A stretch of 53,976 nucleotides of DNA, from contig NZ_AULT01000046.1 of NCBI RefSeq assembly GCF_000422425.1, positions 1-53,976 on the forward strand, given 5' to 3'. The notes beneath the pieces are model-generated. The model was not told the origin of the DNA. It saw only the letters and a program-made list of their open reading frames with translations, and ran no database searches. The stretch comes from Oceanospirillum beijerinckii DSM 7166 (lineage in GTDB: Bacteria > Pseudomonadota > Gammaproteobacteria > Pseudomonadales > Halomonadaceae). Positions 9,319 to 17,101 of the stretch are shown here, one piece after another. The position numbers were made by a program, and so were the translations under genes. The number at the start of each line of letters is the position of its first letter. The stretch's first letter is position 1.

Positions 9319-10699
9319 CCTGGGCGTGAGGTTGGCGTAACATCAGAATCGGGTTATCACCTTTCAGTACCCGGCCATCGGGCAGGGTGATCTCAAGGCT
9401 ATGGTTCGGGTCCAGCGCGACCACCAGATCCGCTTGTAGCTGTTCAGGGTCGACATACATATTTAGCAACTGAGGCAGGAAGTCTTCGCCTTCAATTTGG
9501 TGCCAGCCTTTGTCTAATGCTTCAGACAGGGTCAGAGGCTGTTGTTGCAGATGCTGACAGATACTTTCCGATCTATGTTGTAGGAAGGTATGTAGGGCGG
9601 TGTCCTGGTAGTGCTCGTTATCAGTGCTGTCGAATACCAGAGCTTCTTCGCTGCGTTCACTGCGTTGATCCAGCAGGTTGCTGGTAAAGTCATTGGGTGA
9701 CGGGAACATGGTCTCGATATAAAACGGCATGCAGCGCTCTGCCACCGTATCGGTCAGTGCCTGTACCGGTGGCTTCAGGGCGATATCTTGAGCCAGTTGG
9801 CTAAAGTCGATCACGCCCATGCTGCGGATACGGCCATCGGCGATATCGGTCAGCAATTCGGTTAAACGACGACTCAGGTTTTCAATGGCGTTTACCACAC
9901 GGTTAAGGCTCTGGGTCAGCATCAGCAGATCCCACTCCTGATGATTCTGCTGCTGCCACTGCTCAAAACTGTGTTGCTGTTCCGGGCGCAGCAGTTGAGT
10001 ACGACAATCCAGAATGGTGCGCTGAATACTGTTCAGGGCGTTATGGTAGTGACGCTGATTTTCCTGGAATGCCAGTAGCTTACTTTCCCGTGTCGGGTTT
10101 TCCCGAATCTGGCGAATCTCCTGAGTTAATCCCCGGATCGCCAATAGGATGGAGTTACAGATATCCGGCACCCGGCCATAGTCGCCACGGGTAATCGCGG
10201 TAAGCGCTTTTGCCGCATCGTACTCACTGTACAGCACGTCTTCCACCTGACCGGCCAGGTTCACCGCCTGACGACCGGATGAGGTCAAACGTACATGTCC
10301 GGTTTGCGCCTGCTTTTCAATCAGCGAGGTACGCTTAGTACTGGCAATGGGGGCTTGCTGTTCATGACTTTGACCTGGCTGACGGTTGATATAAATCAGC
10401 TCGCTGGGTGTTGCCAGGGTATTGACCACAAACTGCAGATCATCACTGCTGCAGTTGGGGTAGTACTCACGGACAAAACCCAAACAGCAGCTATGACTGA
10501 TAAAACCACCGTTGGTCAGGAAGTCCTCTTCCAGAAGATAGTCCAGCAGCAGGCAGGCCAGATCCAGCCAATAGCCATTTTTCAGGCCCGGTCGGGGCTG
10601 TTGTGCCACCCTTACATGGGGGGAGCGCTGTTCATGGTTGCTGTCATGAAGATCCAACAGGCGAACCGTGGTAATCAGCAGATTAGTCCAGGGGGTCAT
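9308..10699 (-). CDS. Kleisin-like subunit of a condensin-type complex (MukF/MksF/JetA position)
   Basis: The 463-residue protein is the first gene of the operon. Residues ~1-140 look like winged-helix DNA or dimerisation domains: WLDLACLLLDYLLEEDF, then a region ending VRLTSSGRQAVNLAGQVEDV. A helical middle (about 150-300) could form the neck-binding coiled coil. The C-terminal part, ending in LPDGRVLKGDNPILML, would fit a small beta/winged-helix cap. Size matches MukF (440) and JetA (~480). It starts at ATG 10699 with a modest AGGG site. Its job would be to bridge the SMC heads and recruit the small subunit. Identification is from size, order and helix pattern; sequence identity to MukF is not obvious to me. 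Confidence 0.62.
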   Translation of the reverse strand: MTPWTNLLITTVRLLDLHDSNHEQRSPHVRVAQQPRPGLKNGYWLDLACLLLDYLLEEDFLTNGGFISHSCCLGFVREYYPNCSSDDLQFVVNTLATPSELIYINRQPGQSHEQQAPIASTKRTSLIEKQAQTGHVRLTSSGRQAVNLAGQVEDVLYSEYDAAKALTAITRGDYGRVPDICNSILLAIRGLTQEIRQIRENPTRESKLLAFQENQRHYHNALNSIQRTILDCRTQLLRPEQQHSFEQWQQQNHQEWDLLMLTQSLNRVVNAIENLSRRLTELLTDIADGRIRSMGVIDFSQLAQDIALKPPVQALTDTVAERCMPFYIETMFPSPNDFTSNLLDQRSERSEEALVFDSTDNEHYQDTALHTFLQHRSESICQHLQQQPLTLSEALDKGWHQIEGEDFLPQLLNMYVDPEQLQADLVVALDPNHSLEITLPDGRVLKGDNPILMLRQPHAQDDQ

Positions 10700-10869
10700 A
10701 AGCGAGCCCTAAAGTCATGGCGATGAGCTTTCATAATTGAAATTTAAGCAGTTTCCGGAACAAAACAGAGCCAAAGCGGCCAAAATACAAAGGCGGTTAT
10801 TATGCCATAAACGTCTTAAAGGCGAGGGCTAATTTGTCTTAAATCAGAAGCTTTAACAGGAGTGTTATC

Positions 10870-11193
10870 ATGCTAAAAACTACAACATCGGTGGTTGAAG
10901 GGCGTCCGGTTCAGGATTACCTGGGTGTGGTTGTCGGCGAAGCGATTTTAGGGGCCAATATCTTTAAAGATATGTTTGGTGCTGTACGGGATATTGTCGG
11001 TGGCCGGTCTGGTGCTTATGAAAAAGAGATGGGCCGGGCCAGAGCAATTGCCTTTGAAGAGATGGAAGCCCGGGCCAGGGAATTGGGTGCTGATGGCATT
11101 ATCGGCATCGATATCGACTATGAAGTGGTAGGAGCCAAAGGTGCCATGATGATGGTCAGTGTCAGCGGTACAGCGGTTCGGTTTGGCCGGTAA
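10870..11193 (+). CDS. YbjQ/UPF0145 family protein
   Basis: This 107-residue protein is a full-length member of the YbjQ (UPF0145) family, recognised by the [19 protein letters not shown] stretch, the [10 protein letters not shown] segment and the [20 protein letters not shown] core. Members fold as small oligomeric alpha/beta domains; a heavy-metal-binding role has been suggested but is not established. The ATG has an AGGAG site 8 bases upstream. It is divergent from the condensin-like operon, sharing a ~170-base promoter region, and appears monocistronic, followed by a hairpin at 11256-11276. Confident on family, not on function. Confidence 0.9.
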   Translation: MLKTTTSVVEGRPVQDYLGVVVGEAILGANIFKDMFGAVRDIVGGRSGAYEKEMGRARAIAFEEMEARARELGADGIIGIDIDYEVVGAKGAMMMVSVSGTAVRFGR

Positions 11194-11255
11194 AGGGTAG
11201 TCAGATTAAGTGCTGTGTGTTGTCTGCTGAAAAATTCTGGTGTGTAGAGTGATTT

Positions 11256-11276
11256 TCGGGCTCTTGTGGAGCCCGA
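11256..11276 (+). terminator. Hairpin after ybjQ-like gene
   Basis: An 8-bp GC-rich stem, TCGGGCTC with GAGCCCGA, closes a 5-base loop about 60 bases after the stop. Only a short T stretch follows, so it is a plausible but not strong terminator. Confidence 0.5.
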
Positions 11277-11432
11277 GAATTTAGAAACTGTCAGATTAAC
11301 TCTGGATTGCTACGTGTAATCAGCTTCTGCCAAGGTAGGCAGATAATCTATCAACAGTTGGTGGTAAGCAATAATACGATCCGCAATTAACGCAACCTTG
11401 ATGGTTTAAGGTCGCTTGTGGAAATCACAGAT

Positions 11433-11717
11433 TTACAGATGCTCCAGAACGGTGATCTTCTCTTCTTCCGCTAGCATCGCCGAAATCGCTCCAGAAATCT
11501 GAATACGCTCTTCCGACTTGTACCATTGCTTCCAGGCACTTTGATCACACCAGGTAGTGAAGATAAAACGATGGTTAGGATGAGCGCCATCTTTCAGAGA
11601 TTCACCAGAGATAAAACCTCGGGCGTGAATGGCCTGTTTCAGGATATTGCGCGAGAATTCTTCATAGTCTTCTTCCAGGCCAGGAATAATAATGCGTTCA
11701 ATCATTACCTTAATCAT
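11433..11717 (-). CDS. Antibiotic biosynthesis monooxygenase (ABM) domain protein
   Basis: The 94-residue product begins MIKVMIERIIIPGLEEDYEE and carries the dimeric alpha+beta barrel pattern of ABM domains, with the RGFISGESLKD turn and the strand-helix FTTWCDQSAWKQWYKSEE. Such small proteins oxidise quinol-like compounds or degrade haem, or simply bind small molecules; the substrate here is unknown. The frame is open for 52 more codons upstream, but the ATG at 11717 has an ideal AAGGAG site 7 bases before it and family-like N-terminal sequence starts there, so I chose this start. Cytosolic, no signal peptide. It is a single gene. Confidence 0.85.
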   Translation of the reverse strand: MIKVMIERIIIPGLEEDYEEFSRNILKQAIHARGFISGESLKDGAHPNHRFIFTTWCDQSAWKQWYKSEERIQISGAISAMLAEEEKITVLEHL

Positions 11718-12134
11718 GCTGTTCTCCTTAAAGCAAATGGTACGTCCTGTGCTAACACGGTGATGCTCGTGGTTAGATATTTTGAGTGACCGTGCGGTCA
11801 AGTTTGGCTCAAGACGCGTATTTATTATTGGTTGCTCTGTCTTAATAGTGTGTAATATCAGCCATTTTCGCAAGGGGTATGAAGAAAATTTCTTGTTTTA
11901 AGTCAGTCTGTTAAACTTAGCGGTAAGATCTTTGATAGCTCATATAATATGATTCCGGATAAGTTTATTGATATCCGAGTAGGTTGGATAAGCGAAGCGC
12001 CATCCGACATCCGACATTGATGATCGTCGGAAGGCGCCTTGCGGCTTTTCCGACCTACAACAACTTATCCGGTTTGGTATAACACAAGCTGTTTAGATCA
12101 AAATATATCAATCCTACTGATCAGGAACCGGCTG
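11718..12134. other. Gene-free stretch holding a nested inverted repeat
   Basis: This ~417-base gap lies between the divergent ABM and tusA genes. It contains both promoters and the palindromic repeat element listed at 11955-12072. No further coding frame is convincing. Confidence 0.5.
11955..12072. repeat. Nested palindromic intergenic repeat (REP/MITE-like)
   Basis: Outer arms CCGGATAAGTT (11955-11965) and AACTTATCCGG (12062-12072) are perfect inverted repeats. Inside them lie GTAGGTTGGATAAGCG with the matching CGCCATCCGAC on the left and GTCGGAAGGCGCC with CTTTTCCGACCTAC on the right. Repeats of this GTAGGTYGGAT..ATCCGAC style are common between genes in gammaproteobacteria. The promoter of tusA probably lies in or just after the element. 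Confidence 0.65.
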
Positions 12135-12377
12135 ATGTCTGATATTGCTTTTACTCACGAACTGGATACTTCGGGTCTGTTGTGCCCAGAACCTGTCATG
12201 ATGCTGCATGGTAAGGTGAAAGAGCTGGCAAAAGGTGATGTGCTGAAAGTGATCGCAACAGACCCTTCAACTACGCGTGATATTCCTAAGTTCTGTCAGT
12301 TCCTGAGCTATCCGCTGGTACATCAGGAGCAGCAGGGCGATATCTATCTGTACTTTATTGAGAAAACCTCAGATTAA
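12135..12377 (+). CDS. tusA: Sulfur carrier protein TusA
   Basis: An 80-residue protein with the TusA/SirA signature [19 protein letters not shown]; the CPxP cysteine is the persulfide-carrying residue. TusA accepts sulfur from the cysteine desulfurase IscS and passes it to TusBCD/E, ending at MnmA for 2-thiolation of tRNA wobble uridine. An mnmA gene lies elsewhere in this window (44134-45270). The ATG at 12135 has AGGA 8 bases upstream; the frame extends further upstream into the repeat element, but the family length (81 in E. coli) and N-terminus fit this start. Cytosolic and monocistronic. Confidence 0.93.
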   Translation: MSDIAFTHELDTSGLLCPEPVMMLHGKVKELAKGDVLKVIATDPSTTRDIPKFCQFLSYPLVHQEQQGDIYLYFIEKTSD

Positions 12378-12409
12378 TTGAGCTTTTTGTTGTACTGACT
12401 TTGCGTCGT

Positions 12410-12451
12410 GCCCTTGCTTAAAAACCTTTATTAAAAGGTGTTAGCAAGGGC
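12410..12451 (+). terminator. Long hairpin after tusA
   Basis: GCCCTTGCT (12410-12418) pairs with AGCAAGGGC (12443-12451), and the inside (ACCTTT with AAAGGT) extends the stem. There is no strong T run, so it may be a Rho-assisted or stability hairpin between the convergent tusA and 12499-13221 genes. Confidence 0.5.
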
Positions 12452-12498
12452 AGTGCCGATCATCTCTCTTTAATTTGCTTTCTTCGATTTGGCCTTTT

Positions 12499-13221
12499 TT
12501 AATTGGATCGCGATGAAATCTCAGCCGAGTGCATCATACGCACCAGCGCCTGCATCGCTTCCGGTTCCCGCCGTTTAATCTGATTGGCAATCTGGTACTG
12601 GAAATAGTAGCTGGTGCCCTTGACCTGGCTCGCAGGAAAAAGACTATCGTCACCGGGAAGTACCGGGGTATTTATGACCTTGCTCTCGTCGACAATAAAG
12701 GCTTCGATCGTGCCGTCACTGAATAATCCCCAGCTAAAGACTTCCGCCATCTGAAAACTACGCTGATCCTCTTTTAGAGTGACTAAGTGAGTGCCGGTTA
12801 AGTCGGGCATCTCCTGCATCAGGTAGCGTTCCGGGCCACCGACAAATTCATAAATATCCATGGCAGCTTTGAGTTCTGCGACTTTATGCTCCGGTGGATC
12901 ACTGAAAACAGTTTCGGTTTCGTAATCGTAATAACCCTGCCATTGACCGCCTCTGGGATCGGCTGCGCTATCTGCGGCGATCACTTCTTTTAGCCAGGGC
13001 ACGACTCCGACAACTTCACCGTTTTTCTGCATTGCCCAGCCGATTAAGCGCAGAGCAAAAAGGGTGGTTTGGTCACTGGGGTGACTGTAGACCATGGCAA
13101 GCCCGTCCAGCTCAGGTGTCATACGAACAAAAGACCTTGCCTGAGGATCTTCATGCACACGGCGACTGAACAGATCAATCACGTTACTGGCTTGGCCAGT
13201 ATGAGCAGGTGAGGTGTTCAT
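12499..13221 (-). CDS. Conserved hypothetical protein
   Basis: I do not recognise a named family. The 240-residue product has no signal peptide or membrane segment and looks like a soluble alpha/beta protein. Features include a polar N-terminus with NVIDLFSRRVHEDPQARSF, a central GYYDYETETVFSDPPEHKVAELK segment, and SWGLFSDGTIEAFIVDESKV near the C-terminal third. The start ATG at 13221 has a strong AAGGAGG site just upstream. It is monocistronic, convergent with tusA and separated by 368 bases from the next minus-strand gene. Function cannot be assigned. Confidence 0.75.
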   Translation of the reverse strand: MNTSPAHTGQASNVIDLFSRRVHEDPQARSFVRMTPELDGLAMVYSHPSDQTTLFALRLIGWAMQKNGEVVGVVPWLKEVIAADSAADPRGGQWQGYYDYETETVFSDPPEHKVAELKAAMDIYEFVGGPERYLMQEMPDLTGTHLVTLKEDQRSFQMAEVFSWGLFSDGTIEAFIVDESKVINTPVLPGDDSLFPASQVKGTSYYFQYQIANQIKRREPEAMQALVRMMHSAEISSRSN

Positions 13222-13589
13222 AGAGCCCTCCTTTCCCCGTTGCTGTATAGACCGGGGGGACTAAATCAGAGAGTGAATCATGCGCTATCAGCTGGCATAC
13301 CTTTCCCGCAAATGGGCCAGGAAAAATAAACCTGCTCTGATATTTTATACACCCTATAAGTAAAAGTAGTTCATAACTTGTTGTCTGCAAAGTAAAAGTT
13401 GGAAACAGCGTTATGGTTCAAAGGGTTAAGTGGTGGCTTAGGCAGGGAGTACTTGATAAAAATAGTCTGAATTAAAGGCTTGTGGTGATAGTGAAGGCTA
13501 ACTTTTCAGATGCTGATGGCTCCGGTTAAAAATGATTTTAATCACTGGGTCTCGGGACTGAAAGCACTATACCAGTGTTAGGAGCCGCT
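13222..13589. other. Gene-free stretch of 368 bases
   Basis: The region lies between two minus-strand genes and presumably holds the promoter of the hypothetical gene at 12499-13221. I see no convincing coding frame or strong hairpin with a T tract. Confidence 0.45.
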
Positions 13590-14717
13590 TCAGCTTCTTG
13601 GAAACAATCCGCATTCACGCAGTACCTGATTCCAGATATGGGTATGTCGTTTATTGGCTTGTTGGTAGCGTTGCCATAGTCCCTGGGGATAATCATTGCT
13701 CAGCCATTGCAGGCGGAATTTTTCTAACTCGCTCCCTTTTTCTGCCAGCTGAAATAGCTGATCCATTCTGGGGAGTAGCTGATTCGCCATACGGTTATGG
13801 GAGGCCAGTTCCGGTTGTATACCTTGCAGATAGAACTTCTGAAGCAGATTAAACAGAATTTTAGCTTTTGGTGTTGCGGTGCCGCTTAAGCACAGAGGAC
13901 GTTTATCTCGTTTATCTTCTAATAGCCGTGCAGTTTGGTTCAGCTCTACGGTGCTGATCTGCAGTGTTTTGAGTAAAGAGAGCATCAAAGGCTGTTGATA
14001 GAGTGTCTGCAGGGTTTGCTCAAGACCGGTGCCGTTAATTGGGCTATTGAGCGGGTCTTTACTGATGGTAATCAGCTGATCCAGTGCCGAGACCAGAGTG
14101 TTATATTCCAATACCTGCTCTGGGGGGATCGCTTGCTGTGTTGCTCCAAACTGGCTATCCAGCTCGGGCCCGGCAAACAGCATCTGATGAAACACGGCTG
14201 GCATAATATTTTGCTTGTACTGATAAAGCTGTTCGATACGGTGGACAAACTCGGCATCTTCAACCAGCCATTGTTCCCTTTCTTCATAACAAGGTTTTAG
14301 CTTTTGCCAGAAGGCATTTTCGTAGATAAAGCGTTGTGAGTGGGCCATCACTTTACCTAGATTGCTGTTGCGTTGATTGATCAGCTGCATCAGATCACAA
14401 CGGCGAAAGTCCCAGACTTCGATCATACCCTCGCTGTACTTCGGGATCTCTCTTAAGCGTTGGCGCTTATCGGGATAGTGAATATTGGTGAGTGGTGCGA
14501 CAGCGGGCTGATCACTGTCGAGGGTGCTGGCTAAACGATTCTGGTAGTTATCAAAGCGATATTGCAGGCTATCTTGTTCGGAGCAGGCCGTTATTACCAG
14601 CACCATAAAGCCGACCGCTAAGATGCTTAGAGCTTTTAGTGGTTGATAGCGCTTAGTCGTAATATGGTTGATCGATAGCAAATTAACGGCCTGATGCAGA
14701 TAACTGATTTTATACAA
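13590..14717 (-). CDS. DUF3080 family lipoprotein
   Basis: The 375-residue frame carries a lipoprotein signal, LSILAVGFMVLVITACSEQ, with the lipobox cysteine near residue 45, so it should be anchored in the membrane facing the periplasm. The remainder is alpha-rich with conserved EVWDFRRCDLMQLINQRNSN and FIYENAFWQKLKPC segments that I associate with DUF3080. The function of that family is unknown. The frame opens with TTG at 14717, 21 bases after the MATE gene stop; the N-terminal region before the hydrophobic stretch is longer than typical, so translation may begin at a later TTG/CTG. Probably co-transcribed with the MATE exporter. Confidence 0.75.
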   Translation of the reverse strand: MYKISYLHQAVNLLSINHITTKRYQPLKALSILAVGFMVLVITACSEQDSLQYRFDNYQNRLASTLDSDQPAVAPLTNIHYPDKRQRLREIPKYSEGMIEVWDFRRCDLMQLINQRNSNLGKVMAHSQRFIYENAFWQKLKPCYEEREQWLVEDAEFVHRIEQLYQYKQNIMPAVFHQMLFAGPELDSQFGATQQAIPPEQVLEYNTLVSALDQLITISKDPLNSPINGTGLEQTLQTLYQQPLMLSLLKTLQISTVELNQTARLLEDKRDKRPLCLSGTATPKAKILFNLLQKFYLQGIQPELASHNRMANQLLPRMDQLFQLAEKGSELEKFRLQWLSNDYPQGLWQRYQQANKRHTHIWNQVLRECGLFPRS

Positions 14718-14738
14718 TGGATTCTGAAATCTCCGGTT

Positions 14739-16121
14739 TTATGGCCGACGCCATATAATCCGTAATCGCCAGCACAATAGGATGGCGGCACAGCTTAGTC
14801 CCGCTATCAGTCCATGCCAAAAGCCGGAAACGCCGGATGCTGGCAGAATCCAGTCGGTTAAACCCAGTATGTAGCCCAGTCCCATACCGATCACCCAATA
14901 GGAAAACAGCGTGATCGGCATAATAATTTTAGTATCTTTATAGCCTCTCATGGCACCGCTGGCGCTTACTTGGATGGCATCCGATAACTGAAAGATCGCC
15001 GCCAGGTGTAAAAGGCTAACAGCTAGGGCAATAACATCACTGTCCTGAGTATAGAGCCGTGCAATCGGCTCCGGCAGGAAAAACATAATACTGGCGGTAA
15101 AGGTACAGGCGATCACCGTACAGAAAATACCGATCAGGCTGATACGATGGGCGGCTTGCTGGCCCTGTCCACCAATCCCTTGTCCCACTCGAACTGTCAA
15201 TGCCATCGCCAGGCTTAGCGGAATCATAAAGGTTACAGACGTCACATTTAACGCAATCTGGTGGGCTGCCACATCCGTTGAGCCCAGATGGGCGATAAAG
15301 AGTGCGATGGTGGTAAACAGACCTACTTCAAAGAATATGGCAACACCAATAGGCAGGCCAACACGGGCGATCTCTTTAATCGCTTGGGTATCCGGTAGGG
15401 CAGGATGCTCCAGCAGGTTGCAGGTCTTATATCTGGGCTGCTTTTTAATATACAGCCACATAAACAGCACGCTGCTCCACATCGCGATGGCTGTCGCTAA
15501 ACCACAGCCTAAAACCCCTAATTCAGGGATAGGCCCAAAGCCAAAGATCAGGGTAGCATTGGCGATAATATTAACCACAAGGCTGGCTAAACTGATCAGC
15601 AGTACCGGTTTAGTGAAGCCCAGCCCTTCGGTAAAACTGCGCATCGTTTGATACAGGCCGATCGCCGGGAAACCCAGCATAATACCCAGTAAGTAATCAC
15701 TGACCGAATCGTAAAGGTGCATGGGGACTTGCATCAGATCCAGTATCCAGGGATGGATCAGCATGATAAGGATGCTGAAACAGGCTAATGCCAGGCCGAG
15801 CCAGAAGCCCTGGAATGCGAAAGGCCCGATTTTGCTGACATCTTTTGCCCCATTCCATTGTGCGATAAAGGGCGTCAGCCCCAGTAAAACGCCCGCTAAC
15901 AGCAGAAATAGTGGCATCCAGATGCTGGTGCCCAGGGCTACAGCAGCCAAGGCGTCTGCACCCAAGCGGCCCACCATGAGTGTATCGGCCACGCTCATAC
16001 CGGATTGAGCGATCTGCGCACCCATAATCGGTAACGCAATCGCCAGCAGCTTTTTCACTTCCGTTGGCGTGTGTACAGAAGAAATGTGAGGGGAAGTGTC
16101 CGAATTTGACATAAGGTCCAT
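14739..16121 (-). CDS. MATE family multidrug efflux protein (NorM-like)
   Basis: The 460-residue integral membrane protein has twelve hydrophobic segments in two homologous halves. It starts the first with LAIALPIMGAQIAQSGMSVADTLMVGRLG, the hallmark of NorM-type MATE transporters, and repeats the pattern with VGLPIGVAIFFEVGLF in the second half. Family members export cationic drugs and dyes across the inner membrane using sodium or proton gradients. Length is typical (450-460). Two starts are possible, ATG 16121 and ATG 16112; neither has a strong ribosome site. Downstream the DUF3080 lipoprotein follows after ~20 bases, suggesting an operon. Confidence 0.9.
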   Translation of the reverse strand: MDLMSNSDTSPHISSVHTPTEVKKLLAIALPIMGAQIAQSGMSVADTLMVGRLGADALAAVALGTSIWMPLFLLLAGVLLGLTPFIAQWNGAKDVSKIGPFAFQGFWLGLALACFSILIMLIHPWILDLMQVPMHLYDSVSDYLLGIMLGFPAIGLYQTMRSFTEGLGFTKPVLLISLASLVVNIIANATLIFGFGPIPELGVLGCGLATAIAMWSSVLFMWLYIKKQPRYKTCNLLEHPALPDTQAIKEIARVGLPIGVAIFFEVGLFTTIALFIAHLGSTDVAAHQIALNVTSVTFMIPLSLAMALTVRVGQGIGGQGQQAAHRISLIGIFCTVIACTFTASIMFFLPEPIARLYTQDSDVIALAVSLLHLAAIFQLSDAIQVSASGAMRGYKDTKIIMPITLFSYWVIGMGLGYILGLTDWILPASGVSGFWHGLIAGLSCAAILLCWRLRIIWRRP

Positions 16122-16302
16122 CTGGTCTATACAAGGGGTTAAAACGATCCGGCATTCTACCTATGAGTCTGCCGTTTGTCTGTTGAAAGTCATCGATCCT
16201 TGTAGTGATAAAGTGCATACCGTAAGGCGCTCTGGCCGGAAAGGGTTGTTCCGTATCAAAAAAACAGTCATCAAACCTGCATAAAGCTGAACAGGTCGTA
16301 TA

Positions 16303-16950
16303 ATGTCCCGCGAAAAATTATGTTCTTCTGAGGTTAGTGTGGCTGAGCAACATCAATGTGAAGATCTGATCCAGATCTTTAATCAACTTTTCCAAGACAG
16401 TGAAAATACTCTTTTGGTACGCGGCGACGATGAGCCTATCTATCTGCCTGAGTCGATGACGGGGAATAAGCATCAGGTGATTTTTGCCCACGGTTTTTAT
16501 GCCAGTGCCATGCATGAGATCGCTCACTGGTGTGTTGCGGGTGCTGAGCGTCGTTTGCTGGAAGATTATGGTTATTGGTATGAGCCTGATGGCCGTAGTG
16601 AAGAGCAGCAGCGCTTGTTTGAAACCGTTGAGATAGTGCCTCAGGCGATGGAAAAGTGTTTCTGCCTGGCGGCGGGTTTTAAGTTTCGTGTCAGTGTTGA
16701 TAACCTGAATGGCTCTCCCGGCGATACCTCAGGTTTTGCCCATAATGTCGATCTCAAGGCTCAGGAATATCTGGAGCAGGGGCTGCCTGATCGTGCTCAG
16801 CGTTTCTTTGATGCGCTGGCCGAATTCTATGGCACAGGTGTCGTAACCGCTCAATCGACAAAGGATACACCAAGCGATATACCAAACAGTCAAACGTCAG
16901 CTTGTGAACAAGGACAGCCTGTTCAATTGCCTGATCCGGTATTGTCATAA
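16303..16950 (+). CDS. epmC: Elongation factor P hydroxylase EpmC
   Basis: This 215-residue protein matches EpmC (YfcM) through FYASAMHEIAHWCVAGAERR, followed by EDYGYWYEPDGRSEEQQRLFE, VEIVPQAMEKCF and VSVDNLNG. The HEIAHWC motif and the following glutamates are the likely iron ligands. EpmC hydroxylates the beta-lysylated lysine of elongation factor P, the last step after EpmA and EpmB, which must be encoded elsewhere. The C-terminal ~35 residues after AEFYGTG are an extra polar tail compared with E. coli (182 residues). The ATG at 16303 is preceded by AGG. Cytosolic, divergent from the MATE gene. Confidence 0.9.
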   Translation: MSREKLCSSEVSVAEQHQCEDLIQIFNQLFQDSENTLLVRGDDEPIYLPESMTGNKHQVIFAHGFYASAMHEIAHWCVAGAERRLLEDYGYWYEPDGRSEEQQRLFETVEIVPQAMEKCFCLAAGFKFRVSVDNLNGSPGDTSGFAHNVDLKAQEYLEQGLPDRAQRFFDALAEFYGTGVVTAQSTKDTPSDIPNSQTSACEQGQPVQLPDPVLS

Positions 16951-16983
16951 GTCTTTATCTTTTCTAAACTTTGATCTAAGTCA

Positions 16984-17005
16984 GATAATGAAAATGATTC
17001 GTATC
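16984..17005 (+). promoter_or_regulatory. Fur box upstream of ferric-iron binding protein gene
   Basis: GATAATGAAAATGATTCGTATC resembles the Fur consensus GATAATGATAATCATTATC, with about 14 of 19 positions agreeing at best alignment. It lies ~97 bases before the iron binding protein start, consistent with iron-repressed transcription. Confidence 0.65.
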
Positions 17006-17036
17006 AAATATTGCGTTTCGTGGCGATTTGGGGTTA

Positions 17037-17056
17037 AATACAATTATTCTCATTTA
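17037..17056 (-). promoter_or_regulatory. Second Fur-like site
   Basis: Read on the minus strand, TAAATGAGAATAATTGTATT has the core TGAGAATAATT typical of Fur half-site arrays. It lies between the first box and the start codon, so tandem Fur binding is plausible. It could also simply be an AT-rich promoter. Confidence 0.45.
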
Positions 17057-17101
17057 TATTAGATGTTTGATTTCAAAGACTTTCCTTGTATGGAGCACAC
17101 G

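Noticed and set aside
3254..10699. Wadjet (JetABCD) defence system
   Set aside because: No JetD-type nuclease gene lies on either side, so a complete Wadjet cannot be claimed; kept as condensin-like.
15697..16218. 173-codon minus-strand frame overlapping the MATE gene
   Set aside because: It is an alternative frame of the MATE coding region, with cysteine/arginine-rich, non-protein-like composition.
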